This document shows, piece after piece, positions 62,346 to 64,000 of a DNA stretch of 64,000 nucleotides. Location of the stretch: assembly GCF_051650185.1 (NCBI RefSeq), contig NZ_JBOFIN010000125.1, positions 1-64,000 on the forward strand, written 5' to 3'. The notes beneath the pieces were generated by a model. It saw only the letters and a list, made by a program, of their open reading frames with translations. It made no database searches and had not been told where the DNA came from. Numbering within the stretch: position 1 is the first letter of the stretch; each line of letters begins with the position of its first letter. Source of the DNA: Scandinavium sp051650185. GTDB taxonomy: Bacteria; Pseudomonadota; Gammaproteobacteria; Enterobacterales; Enterobacteriaceae. The translations under genes and the position numbers were made by a program.

Positions 62346-62843
62346 TCAGTTAATGATCCAGGTGCCGCTGTTGGCGTTCTGACAGGCTTTGCTGTTGCTG
62401 TCGACATTCACACAGGTGGCTTTTTTGCTGTTAGCCCGACGCGCACGTGGGCGGTCCTTTTTCAGCGTTTGCGCATACAGCTCGCTTTTCACCAGCGCGC
62501 GAGGAGGAACGTAACCCAGCAGCTCCTGCTTATCCTCTTCGGCAACGGCCAGCCAGTCGTTTTCAACGCTACCCAGTACAGTATAGGTTTTGCCGTTTTC
62601 CAGCTCGCTCAATACCTTGCCACCAAAATCCGGCGTATTCATGACTGAACCGGCATACAGCGCGCGGTAGCTGGCATTAACAGGCGTAAATTCTTTCGGT
62701 ACGGCCACAATATAACGGTGTGTCAGCGTCACGCCATTCACCTGGCTTGTGACCAGCGTATCATCCGTCAGCTTCGGCGCAGGCGCTTTACAGCCGACCA
62801 GCACAGTTACGACCAAAAGAGGCAATACATTTCGCAATTTCAT
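62346..62843 (-). CDS. SH3-domain lipoprotein
   Basis: A 165-residue lipoprotein with lipobox LVGC (C18). A bacterial SH3-type region (about 55-118: RALYAGSV...NGKTYTVLGSVENDWLAV...GYVPPRALV) is followed by a basic stretch (KKDRPRARRANSKK) and a C-terminal pair of cysteines. SH3b domains often bind peptidoglycan or peptides. The ATG at 62843 (MKLRNVLP) follows AGGGAAA; the longer frame has no ribosome site. It is the first gene of the three-gene cluster and presumably sits in the outer membrane. Confidence 0.8.
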   Translation of the reverse strand: MKLRNVLPLLVVTVLVGCKAPAPKLTDDTLVTSQVNGVTLTHRYIVAVPKEFTPVNASYRALYAGSVMNTPDFGGKVLSELENGKTYTVLGSVENDWLAVAEEDKQELLGYVPPRALVKSELYAQTLKKDRPRARRANSKKATCVNVDSNSKACQNANSGTWIIN

Positions 62844-63182
62844 TCTGACTTTCCCTGCAAAGCGGGTGATGCCCAAAAGCGGAACGTTGTTGGCGTGAAG
62901 GGATGACTCAAGGCGTAGACCACGCACGGGGAACTCGTCATCAAGCGAACAACATCATGGCCTGCAATTCCACTACAAAGTTAACAAGTGTTTAGCACGG
63001 ATAGCATGATTTTACATAGGCTGGTTAACAATACAATGCTGATTACACGGATATTTTTGGCCGCATCGGTTTGATTTATAAGCAAAGGCAGGGGAAGTCA
63101 GCGGTTTCTGTCGCGATTGGGAAAGGGGAAGGCAGTGAGCGAAGCGACTCCCGGAAAGGCCGGGAGTCATTGATGCGGTGAA
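62844..63182. other. Intergenic region upstream of the SH3 lipoprotein gene
   Basis: 339 bp that should hold the promoter of the three-gene cluster and the 3' end of the GAPDH gene. A perfect 9-bp hairpin GACTCCCGG/CCGGGAGTC (63146-63168) lies after the GAPDH stop but lacks a T-run. Part of the region around 62970-63075 is AT-rich. No ORF, REP or recognisable operator was seen. Confidence 0.5.
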
Positions 63183-64000
63183 TTATTGTTCCTGTTGGGC
63201 AATCAAAAGCGCCAAATCGACCAGCCGGTTGGAGAAGCCCCATTCATTGTCGTACCAGGCGAGAATTTTGACCATGTTGCCGCCAATCACCAACGTTGAG
63301 AGGCCGTCGATAATGGAAGAGCGCGGATCGCCCTGATAATCGCTGGACACCAGCGGTTCGTCGCTATAGCCCAGAATACCTTTCAACGGGCCGGATGCGG
63401 CGGCCTGACGGAAGGCCTCATTCACTTCTTCGGCGGTGACATCGCGCTCCAGCGTGACGGTAAGGTCAACAATCGACACCACCGGCACCGGAACTCGCAG
63501 TGAGTAGCCTGTCAGACGGCCTTCCAGCGCAGGGATAACCTTGCCGAGTGCTTTCGCCGCACCGCTGGAGTAAGGCACGATGGACAGCGCCGCTGCCCTG
63601 GCTCCGCGTAAATCTTTTTCCGGCTGGTCATGCAGCGCCTGGCTGTTGGTGTAGGCGTGGGTGGTGTTCATCAGCCCATGCTTAATCCCGAAATGCTGAT
63701 GCAGGACCTGTGCCGCAGGCGCCAGACCGTTAGTGGTGCAGCTGCCGTTACTGATGACCGAATGCTTTTGCGGATCGTAAAGCTGATGATTGACGCCCAT
63801 CACCACGGTTAAATCATCGTTTTTACCCGGTGCTGAAATAATGACGCGTTTGGCGCCGCCGCTGTGAATATGAACCGCCGCCTTTTCGCGATCGGTGAAG
63901 AAACCCGTTGCTTCAATAACGATGTCTGCTCCGACATCGCGCCATGGAATGTTCGCCGGATCTCGCTCACTGAAGACCTTAATAGGCTGACCATCGACCG
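63183..64000 (-). CDS. Glyceraldehyde-3-phosphate dehydrogenase, GapB-like (5' end outside window)
   Basis: The frame is open from the window edge (64000) to the stop at 63183, about 271 residues of a roughly 330-residue enzyme, so the start lies outside. The catalytic Cys is in SNGSCTTNG, followed by the THAYT histidine, the RARAAALSIVP segment and SWYDNE-like AWYDNEWGFS. It resembles GapB-type GAPDHs (HPYxD-RAR and VSIVDLTVTLE) more than GapA as remembered. The second Cys of the usual CTTNC is Gly, which is not catalytic. A glycolytic or gluconeogenic role and the cofactor are not decided. Confidence 0.88.
   Translation of the reverse strand, partial: VDGQPIKVFSERDPANIPWRDVGADIVIEATGFFTDREKAAVHIHSGGAKRVIISAPGKNDDLTVVMGVNHQLYDPQKHSVISNGSCTTNGLAPAAQVLHQHFGIKHGLMNTTHAYTNSQALHDQPEKDLRGARAAALSIVPYSSGAAKALGKVIPALEGRLTGYSLRVPVPVVSIVDLTVTLERDVTAEEVNEAFRQAAASGPLKGILGYSDEPLVSSDYQGDPRSSIIDGLSTLVIGGNMVKILAWYDNEWGFSNRLVDLALLIAQQEQ

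Noticed and set aside
63146..63168. Hairpin after the GAPDH gene as a terminator
   Set aside because: The stem is perfect but no T-run follows on either strand, so it was only noted within the intergenic entry.
63809..63994. Separate small ORF at the right edge
   Set aside because: The GAPDH frame is open through this stretch to the window edge, so the small ORF is only an out-of-frame shadow.

Overview
The window is chromosomal DNA of an enterobacterium of the Enterobacteriaceae (Enterobacter, Lelliottia, Kluyvera or Citrobacter-like). The evidence is the near-identity of many products to E. coli and Salmonella proteins as remembered (CspC, ManXYZ, MinCDE, FadD, FadR, YcgB), the high coding density, and REP/BIME elements of the gtaggccggg...cgccacccggc type at gene 3' ends. 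No tRNA, rRNA, insertion sequence, prophage or CRISPR array was seen. Genus assignment is inference.

Positions 1-21.7 kb hold a conserved core block: cspC, a second FtsI-type transpeptidase (PBP3SAL-like, absent from E. coli K-12), rlmA, the manganese exporter mntP with its riboswitch and two MntR-type boxes, yobD, the mannose PTS operon manXYZ, yoaE, pdeY, sdaA, nudL, pabB, yoaH, yoaB, the helicase yoaA, tsaB, yeaY, fadD and rnd. Positions 21.8-39.9 kb hold a second core block: minCDE, ycgL, ycgM, ycgN, an IutA-type aerobactin receptor, dsbB, nhaB, fadR, ycgB, dadAX, cvrA, ldcA, emtA, ycgR and ymgE. In E. coli K-12 these two blocks are far apart; here rnd and minE are neighbours.

From 40 kb onward the content is more accessory. 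There is a second TonB-dependent siderophore receptor with a Fur-like box, periplasmic trehalase treA divergent from a GPH-family sugar symporter, and a stand-alone phosphonate-type ABC transporter (phnC, phnD, two phnE) without catabolic genes. After dbpA comes a histidine-utilisation-like locus. In it hutD and hutU diverge from a polar amino acid ABC transporter, a HutH homologue and an NCS1 permease, with TGTNTATACA boxes in both control regions. The HutH homologue is full length but lacks the Ala-Ser-Gly tripeptide that forms the catalytic MIO group, and hutI and hutG are not in the window.

The right end holds a three-gene minus-strand cluster: an SH3-type lipoprotein, a secreted protein of unknown function, and a membrane-anchored pseudokinase with a probable periplasmic C-terminal domain. 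It is followed by the 3' part of a GapB-like glyceraldehyde-3-phosphate dehydrogenase gene that runs off the edge. The two points most worth following up are the MIO-less HutH operon and the pseudokinase cluster.
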